7,751 nt of DNA. Origin: Verrucomicrobiaceae bacterium. Its GTDB lineage: Bacteria > Verrucomicrobiota > Verrucomicrobiia > Verrucomicrobiales > Verrucomicrobiaceae. The notes beneath the pieces were generated by a model. It saw only the letters and a program-made list of their open reading frames with translations. It did no database searches and was not told where the DNA came from. A program made the translations under genes and the position numbers. The stretch covers positions 1 to 7,751 of the forward strand of contig JAGKWZ010000279.1 of the NCBI GenBank assembly GCA_021151605.1, written 5' to 3'. Positions 6,224 through 7,751 of the stretch are shown one piece after another. Position 1 is the stretch's first letter; each line of letters opens with the position of its first letter.

Positions 6224-7684
6224 CTAGCCTCCAAGCTTTGGGCGCTTGCCAAACTTGCCGAGCTTATTGGGCTTGCCGCCCACGCCTGGGAACATGCCTT
6301 TGGGCATCTGGGGCATTTTGCCACCGCCACCCATCATGCCGGCGAGACCGCCAAGTCCACCCATGCCGCCGCCGGCCATCATGCCACCAGCGAGGGCGGA
6401 CATCATGCCTTTGTTGCCCATGAGCTTTTTCATCATTTCATACTGCTGCACCAGCTGGTTGATCTCTACAACGGGGCGTCCGCTGCCTCCTGCGATGCGT
6501 TTGCGGCGGCTGCCGTTGAGGATGTCGGGCTTGGCCCGCTCCTTCGGGGTCATGGAGAGGATGATGGCCTCGGTGTGCTTGAGTTTTTTGTCATCCACAC
6601 CGGGCATGTTTTTCAGCGCGCCCATGCCGGGAAGCATGCCGAGGATGCCCTCCAGCGGCCCGAGCTTCTTCATGAATTTGAGCTGATTGAGGAAGTCATT
6701 GAAGTCGAATTTGTTCTCCTCAAAGCGGCGCATCATGCTCGCGGCTTCTTTTTCGTCGATCTCCTGGGAGGCTTTCTCGACGAGGGAAACCACATCGCCC
6801 ATGCCGAGGATGCGCTGGGCCATGCGGTCGGGGTGGAAGACTTCGAGCTGGTCCACCTTTTCACCGACACCGAGGAACTTCACTGGGCAGCCGGTGACCT
6901 GACGCATGGAAAGCAAGGCACCGCCGCGGGCGTCGCCGTCCAGCTTTGTCATGATCAGGCCGCTGATCGTGACGGTCTCGTGGAACTTCGTGGCAACGCT
7001 GACGGCCTGCTGACCGGTGGCGGCATCGGCCACGAGCAGGGTCTCGCGCGGCTGCACGAGATCACGCACCTGTTTGAGTTCGCGGAGGAGGTCGTCGTCC
7101 ACTTCCTGACGGCCAGCCGTGTCGAAGATGGCGATGCCGCTGCCCTGCTCTTCCAACCATTTAAGGGCGGCTTTGGTGGCTTTGACGGGGTCGGTTTCGC
7201 CAGCCGGTGGCACGCAAACGGGCACGCCGAGCTGCTGACCCAGCACCTGGAGCTGAGTGATGGCAGCAGGGCGGTATAGGTCGAGAGCGACGAGGAGTGG
7301 GCGCTTGCCCTGCTTCTTCAGCCAGGAGGCGAGCTTCGCGGAGGTGGTGGTTTTACCAGCTCCGTTCAGGCCGACCATGAGGATGCGCTGCGGCGGGGAG
7401 AGATCGAGCTCCGAAGCATCGCTGCCGAGGATCTTCGCCAGTTCATCCTGGAAGATCTTCACGATCATCTGGCCGGGGCTGACTGTGCGGAGGACTTCCT
7501 CGCCCTTCGCACGCTCGGTCACGGCCTTGATGAGGTCCTTGGTGACGGTGAAATCGACGTCGGCTTCGAGGAGAGCCATGCGGATGTCCTTCATCGCGTC
7601 GGCGATGTTGGATTCGCTGATCTTGCCGAGTCCGCGCAGTTTGCGGAAGGCGTCTTCGAGTTTGTCGGTCAGGAGAGAGAACAT
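6224..7684 (-). CDS. ffh: Signal recognition particle protein Ffh (SRP54 GTPase)
   Basis: Ffh binds 4.5S RNA and signal sequences of nascent membrane proteins and docks with FtsY at the membrane. The 486-residue protein has the helical N domain (1-90), then the NG GTPase with G1 GLNGAGKT (105-112), DLYRPAAI (135-142), G3 DTAGR (188-192), G4 TKLDGDARGG (246-255) and GVGEK (272-276). The Met-rich M domain follows, with the finger loop GILGMLPGMG (346-355) and the RNA-binding SRRKRIAGGSG block (392-402). Two features stand out: the P-loop has Asn107 where Ffh normally has Gln, and after the M domain there is a Gly/Met tail (about 425-456) ending in a basic stretch KPNKLGKFGKRPKLGG, making it some 30 residues longer than E. 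coli Ffh (453). The start matches the family N-terminus (MFSLLTDKLEDAFRKLRG). No Shine-Dalgarno sequence and no clear terminator are visible. Confidence 0.97.
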   Translation of the reverse strand: MFSLLTDKLEDAFRKLRGLGKISESNIADAMKDIRMALLEADVDFTVTKDLIKAVTERAKGEEVLRTVSPGQMIVKIFQDELAKILGSDASELDLSPPQRILMVGLNGAGKTTTSAKLASWLKKQGKRPLLVALDLYRPAAITQLQVLGQQLGVPVCVPPAGETDPVKATKAALKWLEEQGSGIAIFDTAGRQEVDDDLLRELKQVRDLVQPRETLLVADAATGQQAVSVATKFHETVTISGLIMTKLDGDARGGALLSMRQVTGCPVKFLGVGEKVDQLEVFHPDRMAQRILGMGDVVSLVEKASQEIDEKEAASMMRRFEENKFDFNDFLNQLKFMKKLGPLEGILGMLPGMGALKNMPGVDDKKLKHTEAIILSMTPKERAKPDILNGSRRKRIAGGSGRPVVEINQLVQQYEMMKKLMGNKGMMSALAGGMMAGGGMGGLGGLAGMMGGGGKMPQMPKGMFPGVGGKPNKLGKFGKRPKLGG

Positions 7685-7751
7685 GTCGGGGAAAACGTAG
7701 GGCGGTTAGTCGGCGAGCCTGCTTTACTCTGCAAGCGGCGGACAGAAGTTC

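Noticed and set aside
6575..7279. 234-residue open frame on the + strand, rich in His/Glu/Ala
   Set aside because: It lies wholly opposite ffh; its composition is the usual antisense shadow of a GC-rich gene and it has no recognisable domain.
7685..7751. Promoter for ffh at the right edge
   Set aside because: A TTGCAG-like -35 on the minus strand has no acceptable -10 at 16-18 bases; nothing else is recognisable in these 67 bases.

Overview
The window is a 7.75 kb piece of a bacterial chromosome with moderately high GC and dense coding. Six genes read well: five complete and one cut by the left edge. I see no sign of phage, transposon, CRISPR or integrated element. The flavour of the proteins (a DXS with a GDAA-type cofactor motif, an azurin-like secreted cupredoxin, an Ffh with an N-type P-loop and a Gly/Met tail, small secreted PVC-like hypothetical proteins) suggests the Verrucomicrobiota, perhaps near Prosthecobacter/Verrucomicrobium. 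That placement is an inference from memory of protein style, not from a search.

Left part, + strand (1-3587): the 3' nine-tenths of dxs (isoprenoid precursor synthesis), then a secreted azurin-like blue copper protein, a strong hairpin terminator, a small secreted protein of unknown function, a second strong terminator, and a pentapeptide-repeat protein. The hairpin after the copper protein ends only 28 bases before the next start codon, so it lies in the leader of the next gene.

Right part, - strand (3595-7684): ffh (signal recognition particle GTPase) at the far right, then a 139-base gap (145 to the chosen ATG) with a fair sigma-70-type promoter, a class B penicillin-binding protein of the PBP2/MrdA type, and 30 bases further a small conserved cytosolic protein of unknown function that probably shares its transcript. 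The two halves meet tail to tail with only 7 bases between stop codons.

Functionally this is mostly housekeeping: isoprenoid synthesis, membrane targeting and cell-wall elongation, with two periplasmic proteins and a pentapeptide-repeat solenoid as the accessory content. I did not find a convincing new multi-gene system. The best leads are residue-level oddities (Ffh P-loop Asn, DXS GDA motif, PBP2 with a signal-peptide-like N-terminus), the hairpin in the leader of the second secreted protein, the general lack of Shine-Dalgarno sequences, and the pairing of a PBP2 gene with an uncharacterised small protein.
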